From Clostridia bacterium (lineage in GTDB: Bacteria > Bacillota > Clostridia > Christensenellales > Aristaeellaceae): a stretch of DNA of 53,841 nt. The first letter of the stretch is position 1, and every line of letters begins with the position of its first letter. The position numbers were made by a program, and so were the translations under genes. Below the pieces are notes generated by a model that was not told where the DNA came from, did no database searches, and saw only the letters and a list, made by a program, of their open reading frames with translations. The DNA is taken from assembly GCA_017460395.1 (NCBI GenBank), contig JAFUBA010000202.1, positions 1-53,841 on the forward strand, in the 5' to 3' direction. Shown here piece by piece: positions 20,501 through 27,393 of this stretch.

Positions 20501-21890
20501 CCACCGGTTGTTCCTCAGTGATGGCCGGGGCTTCTGTCTTAAGTGGGCTGACCGTATCGTCCGGAAGATATGGTGCCTGGAACACGTTCAGGACGCTGCC
20601 TGAAAGCTCACAGGTCCACATGAGTCCGTCCGGCGCAGGGGAAAGGAACACATGGGCATCCCCGTCCGGGGAACCGCTCCAGGGATACTGCTCTCCGGAC
20701 AGAAGCAGTGAGGTGGCGCCAGCTGCGGGGAAGACGAACATCTCCCGGCCGCGCCCGTCCTTTACACCGGGCAGCAAGACGTCACCGCCCTCTACAAGGA
20801 TCGCAGCGTCTGATGCCTGCGAGAGGGAGGAGGCGTGCAGCGCGCCGCTTCCCTGAATGGACAGGCTGGAGGCGGAGGCCAGGCGAAGGGACACGAGCCG
20901 GTTGTGTTTTGTCAGTCTGATCGTCGTGCTGGCACGCTCCGAGATGGTCAGGGTGTCGATGCTGAGTCCATTCAGCGTCAGAAGGACGATCCGGTCCGGT
21001 GCGATGGTCAGTGTGGCCCCGGGGTCCGTGCCGGTCACGGTATAGACACCGCTTCGGTAGATGGTGGCGCTCCCCAGGCTCAGATCGATGGAGACAGGGC
21101 GTGCGCGGGAGGTGAGATTCTGTTCGCGCTCAGGGTGCTCACGCTGCCGCGCGATGGCATCCTGACGGTCCAGAAGCCACAGGCCGAGCTCGCACAGGGG
21201 TACGTCGAGGCCGTGTGCATCCTTCCCGATATGCGTGCAGCCCTGGATGGTACATGCCGGCGCCTGAATGCAGTGTTCATTGGCATGGTCGCACAGCGCT
21301 TCGTCCCAGGGCGCTTCATCGCCCTGCTCGGATGGGGAATCTGCATCCGGGTCCGGGGTGTTGGTGCTCGGGATCAAGGAATCGGGGAGCTCTGTCTCCC
21401 CGGCTCCGGATTCCTCCGAAGAGACGGCTTCCTCATCGGGCGAGGGCGTCTCCTCGAGCGGGGCGCTGTCATCGCCGGGATCCCCGGAGGTCTCCTGCGA
21501 ACTGGAATCTGTGTCCTCAAGGGAGGGCGTCTCCTCCGCATGCGCAGCATCCCCGTCCGGCGGGGCGCTTGCGGGCAAATCCGCTGGGTCGCCCGGCGCC
21601 TCCTCCGCGGGTGCAGGTGACGGGGTTTCTTCTGCTTGAACGGGCGCATCGGGGACTTCCGCCGCCGGGGCCTCCGTTTCCGGCGGCACATCGCTCACGG
21701 GCTCCTCGGAAGGCGGCGCCTCGGTGACATCGGGTTCGGGTGATGGGATAAGGGTGTCTGACTGATCAGAAATGAATGATTCTGTCGTTTCTTCGGTCGG
21801 GGCATCCGGCAGGTCCTCTGCCAGGGCAAAGTGCGAGAGGAAAGAACACATTGTCAGCAGGGCCATGAGAAAGGAGAACAGCCGTCTCAT
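17520..21890 (-). CDS. large secreted multidomain protein with Pro/Glu/Thr-rich linkers
   Basis: A 1456-residue exported protein with a signal peptide (cleavage near ALA-ED, about residue 24). Domains in order: an acidic P/E/T-rich region to about residue 190; a short Cys cluster (CDHANEHC, PACTIQGC); a beta-rich carbohydrate-binding-like repeat region (SGVYTVTGTDPGATLTI); a second P/E/T linker (about 440-540); more beta-rich repeats; an MBG-like module (AYTGKPYVCPL, AIRLIISPDYN); and a C-terminal domain with no recognised family. No LPxTG motif or C-terminal anchor is seen, so it is either released or bound non-covalently. The start at 21890 has GGAGG 8 nt upstream. It is the last gene of a seven-gene operon and follows CvpA by 23 bp. 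Function unknown. Confidence 0.85.
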   Translation of the reverse strand: MRRLFSFLMALLTMCSFLSHFALAEDLPDAPTEETTESFISDQSDTLIPSPEPDVTEAPPSEEPVSDVPPETEAPAAEVPDAPVQAEETPSPAPAEEAPGDPADLPASAPPDGDAAHAEETPSLEDTDSSSQETSGDPGDDSAPLEETPSPDEEAVSSEESGAGETELPDSLIPSTNTPDPDADSPSEQGDEAPWDEALCDHANEHCIQAPACTIQGCTHIGKDAHGLDVPLCELGLWLLDRQDAIARQREHPEREQNLTSRARPVSIDLSLGSATIYRSGVYTVTGTDPGATLTIAPDRIVLLTLNGLSIDTLTISERASTTIRLTKHNRLVSLRLASASSLSIQGSGALHASSLSQASDAAILVEGGDVLLPGVKDGRGREMFVFPAAGATSLLLSGEQYPWSGSPDGDAHVFLSPAPDGLMWTCELSGSVLNVFQAPYLPDDTVSPLKTEAPAITEEQPVDTQAPGSDATESQTPAETPGPGTELPEATEPSEEDAHDPSITPAPDVASGDDIATSSDLSPAPSSPTPRPDVIYITEAQAGAVYEIGPDTPRNTRLVIGERDVTVLLKGASLHASQLQALTDYRLIASGESEILGAEDLHHAAISALDPLTVSGPLPADSTLVSGRFLVDSLPGAWQVCPLSEDRAKNIREIRLDGLVIPLVTLSDTLLMPAPGEHVTMVMHLLPESPDVLELERVLDAEAVYQLEEADGPLQISAATFRILGSDGYLSGTLAFMTSGTGLAENVHLTGRDPLISVGSGSVMLEMKGDNGLRSNGPAFALSADAGLTLRVMEGRLLLKTASIPESVHLFGNIKVEGMETEATQLLLKDASGNPLPNRPMLVHIGEETYHFTSHYDGSIWLWGLDAQGAEVAMTDGTEVYASVVTSRQTPVSPRLSIENITYQDMDDGSVRISFACSGALSGGIQYLAARQGRDIPDTFAPDAGRAEATLEDGRFLVTLPPQPAGFILSFRVYAAPSAGVVLTQGTPDGFTFSRVIQERHLAPFAFDSTLDRAYTGKPYVCPLSLPEGAELTYLTPDGAAPSDVGAYQLSVHIPEGQGTYLPGDYVFPFTIRAIRLIISPDYNQEKFEGEEDPVFTYTALGLLPGDEVEGELLREEGEEAGNYAWDISSLSAPDYYTLQLSADAGSFTILPGFFDDWDMGFGMGGGAWETLHPVRQEIVRQDGRKLFMTLTTKETLSVSNLVLGQVCFSINSYTPALFSPSFSWNRDTDEVLLRLRTQPEINPDRGYATLSDGSLKWGGRQVMLSWYALERMQQMGLDAISLNHCSASLTVPLQSLMDEHVVALIREERWNVSSIRYFLEIEPVLDTPGEVLASRPVSDGWTMAIYLAESSNFKTGRRVDITGLVDGVISAVDLEPIAELLETIGRYDEESFGEDLTLTTSSAPQEMLDTTMVEPYMPSEQEKVRWSRLMYNHRYLYTTPEHLDTFWCIRRAEQ

Positions 21891-21913
21891 TTCAAAACCT
21901 CCGCGTAAAATCA

Positions 21914-22615
21914 CTATAGTCCGCCATTCATGATGGCTTTCACCAGGACGCCCGAATTGAACAGCCCTGACAGGGTGGATTCCGAGATCAGGTCTGTCAC
22001 GGCGTCAATGGGCACCACGGTCTGCACCAGGGGAACCAGGGCGAAGAGGGCAAAGACGAAAATCATGCCTCTGAGGATCCCGAAGACGCCGCCCGCAAGG
22101 GAGTCCATCTGCTTGAGGACCGGAAAGCGGAACACTGCCTTGATGATGCTGATCGCCAGCGAGATCACGATATACAGCAGCACGAAGGTGATGAGGAAGC
22201 AGAGGATGCTGACGCTGGTGCTCAGGACCGTCTGGCTCACGTAGCTGGAGACGGTGGCGGTGGATCCGTACACCTTGTCCACCAGGTTTTTCTGCAGGAT
22301 CTCTGCCATGGGTGCAGGCAGCTGCACCTTGTTCAGCACATCCTGGATGCCCTGGGCGGACAGGTTGCCCGCGGTGGTCACGGCGGTATTGAGATCTCCG
22401 ATCCGGCTGGAGGCATCGGTGTAGGTGAGCAGGATCCGCTGCAGGTCCACATTGCTGCGGATGAGCTCTGAGGCCTTTGGGTACAGCCAGAAGGACAGGC
22501 CGAGGGACACAAGACAGCCGCCGGTATTGAGCACCGAGGCCACAAAGCCGCGGTACAGGCCGAACAGCATGCTCACGCCGACGATGCCCAGAATGACATA
22601 GTCTACGACATTCAT
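21914..22615 (-). CDS. CvpA family membrane protein
   Basis: A 233-residue membrane protein with about four hydrophobic segments. The N-terminus VVDYVILGIVGVSMLFGLYRGF and the C-terminal GGVFGILRGMIFVFALFALV region are typical of CvpA, given here as landmarks. An extended soluble segment of about 70 residues lies between the second and third segments. CvpA proteins were named for colicin V production but in Firmicutes are linked to envelope stress and wall homeostasis. Its position between the L,D-transpeptidase and the large secreted protein fits an envelope role. The start at 22615 has AAAGG about 10 nt upstream. Confidence 0.87.
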   Translation of the reverse strand: MNVVDYVILGIVGVSMLFGLYRGFVASVLNTGGCLVSLGLSFWLYPKASELIRSNVDLQRILLTYTDASSRIGDLNTAVTTAGNLSAQGIQDVLNKVQLPAPMAEILQKNLVDKVYGSTATVSSYVSQTVLSTSVSILCFLITFVLLYIVISLAISIIKAVFRFPVLKQMDSLAGGVFGILRGMIFVFALFALVPLVQTVVPIDAVTDLISESTLSGLFNSGVLVKAIMNGGL

Positions 22616-22643
22616 CTTGGATAGCCTTTCTCAAATGGAACTG

Positions 22644-24425
22644 TTATTTCAGCGCCTCCCGGGCCTCGGTCAGGATCGGATCGTGATCCCCGCCGGGTGC
22701 ATGGAGCAGGTTGATCGAATCGATTTCGCCCTTTCGGAGGGGAGGGTTGCAGTAGTCGCACCGGGTCAGGGAGGCATAGGGTTCATCCTCCAGCTCTCCG
22801 TATGTGAAGGGAGTGAAGGTCTTGCCTGTGGCGGAATAGCAGGTTTCGCTTGCGTGGTAGCTCTTCCCGTTTTTCGGATTGTAATACACGGTGGTGTCAT
22901 CCGAGGGATAGGAGATCTGCCGTCCCTGCCAGTCCTCCCAGATCAGGAGCTTCATGTTCTTTTCCTTGTGGTTCCAGATCCACTTCATGTTGGTGCCAAG
23001 GCTGGTTTTGTGGCGCTGAACCCTGATGCAGCCATGGCTGGCCCGTTCTCCCAGGGCAGCCTCCGTCTTTCCGTAATTGTAGGTGCCGTCCCAGTTGATG
23101 AGGTGCGGGACCTCATGGAGCATGTCACCGCTGTTGAAGCGGATGGCCATGGAACAGTACAGGTCGTCGCTGCGGAATTCGCCGACGGCGGGCAAAAGCA
23201 GGAGGAATTCCCCCGAGCGGGTCTCATTGTAGGGCTGGCGGGCATTGGCCAGGCCGGTGGAGACCATGAGGGTGTCATAGAGGTGTCCGTCCCGAAACAG
23301 ATACAGGCGCTGGGTCAGCTTGTCGATGACCATCCCGATCTTCTGAGACGGCACGGTGGTTTTCAGATACTTGGTCTCCACATACCCCTGCACCAGCATG
23401 TTCCATGCCTTCACTTTGCTGTCAAAAAACGAGGAGGAATAGCACTCGATCTTCGTCCAGCCGTTGTCGAGGGTTTCAAGCACATGGACTGCCTGTGAGA
23501 TGCAGGTGACCACCCCGACGCCGGGTGCATCCAGGGAGGGTTCGCTCCGGATGGTGATCTGCGTCTTCTGGGCGTTCTTTTTTCCTGTGTCCAGCACCGT
23601 GACGGGCTCCGTGATGGCCTTCCATATGGCCTCCTCATCGGTGATGTCCATGGGCATGGTCCAGTAGGAGAATTCCTCGTCCTGATAGGGAGAACCGTAG
23701 GTCGGCGTGAAGACGGTGGTCTGGAGCGGGATGTCCGTGTCCCTTGCCACATCCACCATCACCCTGCGCGCATCCGATGTAAGCCCGCTTTCGTCCTCAA
23801 GGGAAACAAGCAGGGTATAGAGCCCGCCCGGCATGCCCTCCGCGTCCCAGGAGAAGGTGCCCTCCCCGGCGGAGATCTCCTCCCGGATGGTATTGACCGT
23901 GGCGCCGTTTCTCGTGATCTGCACCTGCAGCGTGCCGGGACAGGTGGCATAGTAGCCGAGCTCCCACGGGGAGGATTCCGAGAGGGCGTGCTGGGGAACG
24001 GCAAGGTCCAGAAGATCCGGCGCCGGAAGGGTGACGCGGACCGGAAATTCCGCTGCAAGATCCCCCTGATGGAGAGACTGCACATACTCCCCGGCATCCA
24101 GGGGCGTCCCCTGAACGAGCCCGTCATAGGTCAGCGTGTACAGACCTGCGGGCGCCTCACTGTCCTGCAGGGTCATATCGGCTTCGAAAAGGGCATCGCC
24201 GCGCAGCGTGATGGTGTAGCTGCCGTCCTCCGGAAGAAAGAAGGTGATCTCATTTTCTGTGCCCGGGCGGATGCCGCCCTCCGGGACGAGCAGGGAAGGT
24301 ACGCCCTCCGCTTCCACAGATGTCAGGGCCCGTGGGGCCAGGATCGGCAGGAAATTTGCAAGCGCCAGCACAAGACAGGTCAGGCAGCAGAAGAGAGGAC
24401 GGGAATGTGTGAGGTTCCGGTTCAT
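22644..24425 (-). CDS. L,D-transpeptidase (YkuD) with N-terminal beta domains and SH3-like module
   Basis: A 593-residue exported wall enzyme that can form 3-3 cross-links or attach proteins to peptidoglycan. Order: signal/anchor (about 10-30), two or three beta-sandwich modules, an SH3b-like module (ITIRSEPSLDAPGVGVVT), and the YkuD domain with the catalytic motif VPHLINWDG followed by SHGCIRV (His, Gly, Cys all present). A small C-terminal module follows with YHASETC and RCDYC, which looks like a metal-binding H-x4-C / C-x2-C site. The start at 24425 has AAGGAG upstream and gives a proper signal. It is 28 bp before CvpA and 63 bp after the HAD gene, in the same operon. Confidence 0.92.
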   Translation of the reverse strand: MNRNLTHSRPLFCCLTCLVLALANFLPILAPRALTSVEAEGVPSLLVPEGGIRPGTENEITFFLPEDGSYTITLRGDALFEADMTLQDSEAPAGLYTLTYDGLVQGTPLDAGEYVQSLHQGDLAAEFPVRVTLPAPDLLDLAVPQHALSESSPWELGYYATCPGTLQVQITRNGATVNTIREEISAGEGTFSWDAEGMPGGLYTLLVSLEDESGLTSDARRVMVDVARDTDIPLQTTVFTPTYGSPYQDEEFSYWTMPMDITDEEAIWKAITEPVTVLDTGKKNAQKTQITIRSEPSLDAPGVGVVTCISQAVHVLETLDNGWTKIECYSSSFFDSKVKAWNMLVQGYVETKYLKTTVPSQKIGMVIDKLTQRLYLFRDGHLYDTLMVSTGLANARQPYNETRSGEFLLLLPAVGEFRSDDLYCSMAIRFNSGDMLHEVPHLINWDGTYNYGKTEAALGERASHGCIRVQRHKTSLGTNMKWIWNHKEKNMKLLIWEDWQGRQISYPSDDTTVYYNPKNGKSYHASETCYSATGKTFTPFTYGELEDEPYASLTRCDYCNPPLRKGEIDSINLLHAPGGDHDPILTEAREALK

Positions 24426-24488
24426 AAAGACTCCTTTGGGGTACCATATAGTAAGACGAACGGGAAACGGGATTTGTTGCAAAAATCA

Positions 24489-25145
24489 TCACATAACATG
24501 CTGAAGAAGTTCTTTGAGGTCACGGATGCGGATGTCACAGGGCTCCTGAGGGAATCGCTCCTCGCTGTCCAGAAGGCAGGCGGCCGTGCCGGCGCGGTGG
24601 CCGCACTGCGTGTCCAGCGGCCGATCCCCCGTCATGAGGGCATCCCGCGGATCCAGACGGTGGCGGGAGAGGAGATATTCAAGGCATGCCGGGTCCGGTT
24701 TCCTTGGAAAGCCAAGGTCGGAGATTACGGAATCCTCAAAGGGACAGTCCGGCAAAAGCTCCCGGAGCCGCCGAAGCGCCAGGGCATCCCGGTGGGTGAC
24801 GAGAAAGTGCCGCCCGCCTCTGTCCCGGAGCGTCCGAAGGACCTCTGCGGTGCCGGGCATCAGGCGGACTTCGCTCTGCCGGAGAAGCTCTTCTTCCCGA
24901 AAGCGCCGGAGCAGCACGTCCCTGTCTTCGCCGGTTTTTTCGGAGATGGCGCTCAGGCAGGTCGTGAGGGAATGCTTCATGAGGGAGAGAAGCTCTGGCA
25001 TTTCCATGTTCCAGCCGGATGCACGGGCAAGGTCCCGAAGGATGTCACACATCAGGGGATAGGTATCCATGAGCGTTCCGTCATAGTCCCAGAAGAAGGC
25101 ATGATATTTCAGACTGTGGGATCCGGAAAACCGGGACATAGACAT
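24489..25145 (-). CDS. HAD family hydrolase (phosphoglycolate phosphatase-like)
   Basis: A cytoplasmic phosphatase of 218 residues. All HAD motifs are present: motif I WDYDGTLMD (nucleophile Asp and acid/base Asp), motif II LVTHRD, the motif III Lys in FPRKPDP, and motif IV MTGDRPLD. The cap domain lies between motifs I and II (C1 type). The substrate is unknown; small phosphorylated metabolites are usual. The start at 25145 has GAGGAGG close upstream. It is 24 bp downstream of the barnase-like gene, in the middle of the seven-gene operon. Confidence 0.9.
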   Translation of the reverse strand: MSMSRFSGSHSLKYHAFFWDYDGTLMDTYPLMCDILRDLARASGWNMEMPELLSLMKHSLTTCLSAISEKTGEDRDVLLRRFREEELLRQSEVRLMPGTAEVLRTLRDRGGRHFLVTHRDALALRRLRELLPDCPFEDSVISDLGFPRKPDPACLEYLLSRHRLDPRDALMTGDRPLDTQCGHRAGTAACLLDSEERFPQEPCDIRIRDLKELLQHVM

Positions 25146-25169
25146 GCTGCCTCCTCGTCATGCAAGATG

Positions 25170-25727
25170 TCAGGGCGCGCGGGTGGTGCCGGGGACACTG
25201 GGATGCATTTCCTCAAATGTCTGGTAGTGGTCCTCCGTGTAGAAGACCAGGCCGTCATTGGAAAAGATGATGCGGTAGGCGCTGCGCTTCCCGCCCTCAT
25301 AGTAGCAGTCACACTCGTAGTAGGAGCGGCCCTTGGCCTTCGGGAGAAGGCCCTCATAGTTGCCGAAATAGTCGCCCCCGATGGACATGCCGGGCGCAAC
25401 ATCGCTGACATAATTGACCCTGCTGTCCCAGCCCAGGGCCTGTGCTTCCTTCTTGGTCAGAAAGTTGTCCGGCAGGTGGCCGTATACAAACAGGTAGTCC
25501 GCAATCTTCTGCGGCTCGATGATCGGCCCCTCATCCTCCTCGGGCTCGGGCGTCCCTGTCGGAACGGGGGTACTCTCCACGATGGCGGGCGTCTGGGTGG
25601 GGGTTGTGGTCTTTTTCTTCTTTTTCGACTTGGACAGGAGCGGCTCTGCCAGGGCCGGGCAGAGGAGGCTCAGAAGAAGGGTCAGGATGACCAGCAGGGA
25701 TACGACACGGTATAAGGGCTGCTTCAT
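25170..25727 (-). CDS. secreted barnase-like ribonuclease (microbial RNase N1/T1 family)
   Basis: A 185-residue exported protein: signal peptide (cleavage near ALAEP, about residue 27), a lysine then Thr/Pro/Glu-rich linker to about residue 72, and a C-terminal domain that follows barnase closely. DNFLTKKEAQALGW carries the counterpart of barnase Lys27, VAPGMSIGGDYFGN and GLLPKAKGRSYYECD the Glu73 counterpart, GKRSAYRIIF the Arg83 and Arg87 counterparts, and TEDHYQTF the catalytic His102 counterpart. All catalytic residues are therefore present and an active guanyl-preferring RNase is expected outside the cell. No barstar-type inhibitor gene is visible in this window. The start at 25727 has GGTGAGGA upstream. 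It lies 27 bp downstream of rlmH. Confidence 0.9.
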   Translation of the reverse strand: MKQPLYRVVSLLVILTLLLSLLCPALAEPLLSKSKKKKKTTTPTQTPAIVESTPVPTGTPEPEEDEGPIIEPQKIADYLFVYGHLPDNFLTKKEAQALGWDSRVNYVSDVAPGMSIGGDYFGNYEGLLPKAKGRSYYECDCYYEGGKRSAYRIIFSNDGLVFYTEDHYQTFEEMHPSVPGTTRAP

Positions 25728-25754
25728 ATGTCCTCACCTATTCTCATTTTGATT

Positions 25755-26231
25755 TTACTTATGGTATCGCTCGTTTGCATTGATCTTTTCGCACCGGTAG
25801 AGCTGCTCTAGGAGCATGACCCTGGCCAGCTGGTGCGGAAAGGTCATGTCGGACATGGAGAGCTCCTCCTGGGCACGATGCACCACGGCCGGGGAGAGCC
25901 CGAGGGAGCCGCCGATCACAAAGAGGATCCGGCTCTTTCCCTGGGTACGGAGGCCGGAGAGGTGCCTTGCCAGATCCTCGCTGTCCCGCTTTTTCCCCCT
26001 GATGGTCATGGCGATGACATAATCGGAGGGCGAAATCTTTGAGAGGATCTGTGCCCCTTCCTTCTCCCGGATCTGCTCCTCCACGGCCGGGGAGGAGTGG
26101 GCGGGCTCCGGAAGGTCCGGGACTTCCATCTCCTGGAAGGTGCCATAGCGGGAGAGGCGCTTCAGATACTCATCCGCCATCTGGCGGTAGGGTTTCTCCC
26201 GGAGTTTGCCCACACAGACAATCCCGGTCAT
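25755..26231 (-). CDS. rlmH: 23S rRNA (pseudouridine1915-N3)-methyltransferase RlmH
   Basis: A cytoplasmic SPOUT methyltransferase of 158 residues that methylates pseudouridine 1915 in helix 69 of 23S rRNA using S-adenosylmethionine. The family signature is complete: FVIGGSLGLSP (cofactor loop) and the C-terminal MTFPHQLARVMLLEQLYRC, ending in INANERYHK. Length matches the family. The ATG overlaps the stop of the dehydrogenase gene (ATGA), showing translational coupling. Confidence 0.97.
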   Translation of the reverse strand: MTGIVCVGKLREKPYRQMADEYLKRLSRYGTFQEMEVPDLPEPAHSSPAVEEQIREKEGAQILSKISPSDYVIAMTIRGKKRDSEDLARHLSGLRTQGKSRILFVIGGSLGLSPAVVHRAQEELSMSDMTFPHQLARVMLLEQLYRCEKINANERYHK

Positions 26232-27178
26232 CTTTCCACCACGTTTCTCGGCGCCCCGTCCAGGAAGGCGCGCAAATTGTCCATGACGATCTGGAGGCGC
26301 AGGAGCATGGACTCTTTCGTGGCAAAGGCAGCGTGCGGGGTGACGAGAAGGTTCGGGGACCTGAGGAGCGGATAATCCACGGGCAGGGGCGGCTCGATGG
26401 AGAACACATCCACGCCGGCGCCTGCGATGGTACCCTCTTCAAGGGCCGCAAGGAGGTCATCCTCGTTGACGACCGGGCCGCGGGCCATGTTGATGAGGTA
26501 TGCAGTCGGCTTCATCCTCTTCAGGGTGTCCCGGCAGATGAGATGACGCGTCTTTTCCGTGAGCGGGCAGTGGAGCACTACGATGTCGCTCTCTTTGAGG
26601 ACTTCGTCCAGGGAGCAGCAGGGGATACCGTCCCGAAGGCCTTCCGTCTGTGTGCGGCTGGTGCCGATCACCCGGCATCCGAAGGCCTGGCAGAGACGTG
26701 CGGTCGTCAGTCCGATGGCGCCAAGGCCCACGATGCCCACGGTCTTTCCGTGAAGCTCGGATCCGACGAGCCCACTCTTATCAAGGCCTGCGCGGCAGCG
26801 CTCCGTGAGCGCGGGGACGTTTCTGAGCAGGGAGAGGATCATCTGAAGGGTGAGCTCGGCCACCGCCCAGGTGGAATAGCCGCTGGCGTTGCTGATGGTG
26901 ATCCCCATGTCCTTTGCCGTCTGCATGCCGACATGGTCGACGCCCGTAAAGGCTACATCCAGAAAGCGAAGGCCAGAGGTGCGCGCGAGCACCGGGCCCG
27001 GCAGGGGCATGTTGGCCAGGATGGCGGCATCTGCACCGGAAAGCTCCCGGACCAGCTGGTCCTCGTCAGTGGTGCGGTCATATACAGAAAAGGTGTGGCC
27101 CTCCGCGATGAAGGGGCGGATGGCCTCCTCCCAGGCGTGCTCGTCCACACCCAGCGATTCCAGACGAACGATGTGCAT
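26228..27178 (-). CDS. D-isomer-specific 2-hydroxyacid dehydrogenase
   Basis: A cytoplasmic NAD(P)-dependent oxidoreductase of 316 residues, interconverting a 2-oxoacid and a D-2-hydroxyacid. The Rossmann motif is GIVGLGAIGLTTARL; catalytic residues are Arg in INMARGPVV, Glu in FSIEPPLP and His in VTPHAAFAT. Related enzymes include D-lactate, glycerate and phosphoglycerate dehydrogenases; the exact substrate is not clear. The start at 27178 has GGAGG 7 nt upstream. It is the first gene of the seven-gene minus-strand operon ending at 17520. Confidence 0.92.
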   Translation of the reverse strand: MHIVRLESLGVDEHAWEEAIRPFIAEGHTFSVYDRTTDEDQLVRELSGADAAILANMPLPGPVLARTSGLRFLDVAFTGVDHVGMQTAKDMGITISNASGYSTWAVAELTLQMILSLLRNVPALTERCRAGLDKSGLVGSELHGKTVGIVGLGAIGLTTARLCQAFGCRVIGTSRTQTEGLRDGIPCCSLDEVLKESDIVVLHCPLTEKTRHLICRDTLKRMKPTAYLINMARGPVVNEDDLLAALEEGTIAGAGVDVFSIEPPLPVDYPLLRSPNLLVTPHAAFATKESMLLRLQIVMDNLRAFLDGAPRNVVER

Positions 27179-27247
27179 CTGTGCACCTCCAGAATATCGT
27201 GACTGATGGCTCTATGCAGCCCGAAGGCACATGGCGCCACGGGTGCG

Positions 27248-27276
27248 AGTGTATCACGTAGATGCACGCTTTGCAA
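27248..27276 (-). promoter_or_regulatory. promoter of the dehydrogenase-rlmH operon
   Basis: On the minus strand: -35 TTGCAA (27276-27271), 17-bp spacer, -10 TACACT (27253-27248). The expected start is near 27241, about 60 nt before the ATG. Confidence 0.6.
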
Positions 27277-27343
27277 ACAACGTGAGCTGTGGACATGACT
27301 TGATAGGAAGGAAAGACACGGAGAACAAAAGCACTTTGGATGC

Positions 27344-27372
27344 TTGCCATGTGCTCGTGGTCAACGTACAAT
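27344..27372 (+). promoter_or_regulatory. promoter of the 5-oxoprolinase B-C gene
   Basis: -35 TTGCCA (27344-27349), 17-bp spacer, -10 TACAAT (27367-27372). The transcription start should fall near 27379, giving a very short leader. Confidence 0.7.
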
Positions 27373-27393
27373 GGGGCAAAAGACGGGGGAGGG

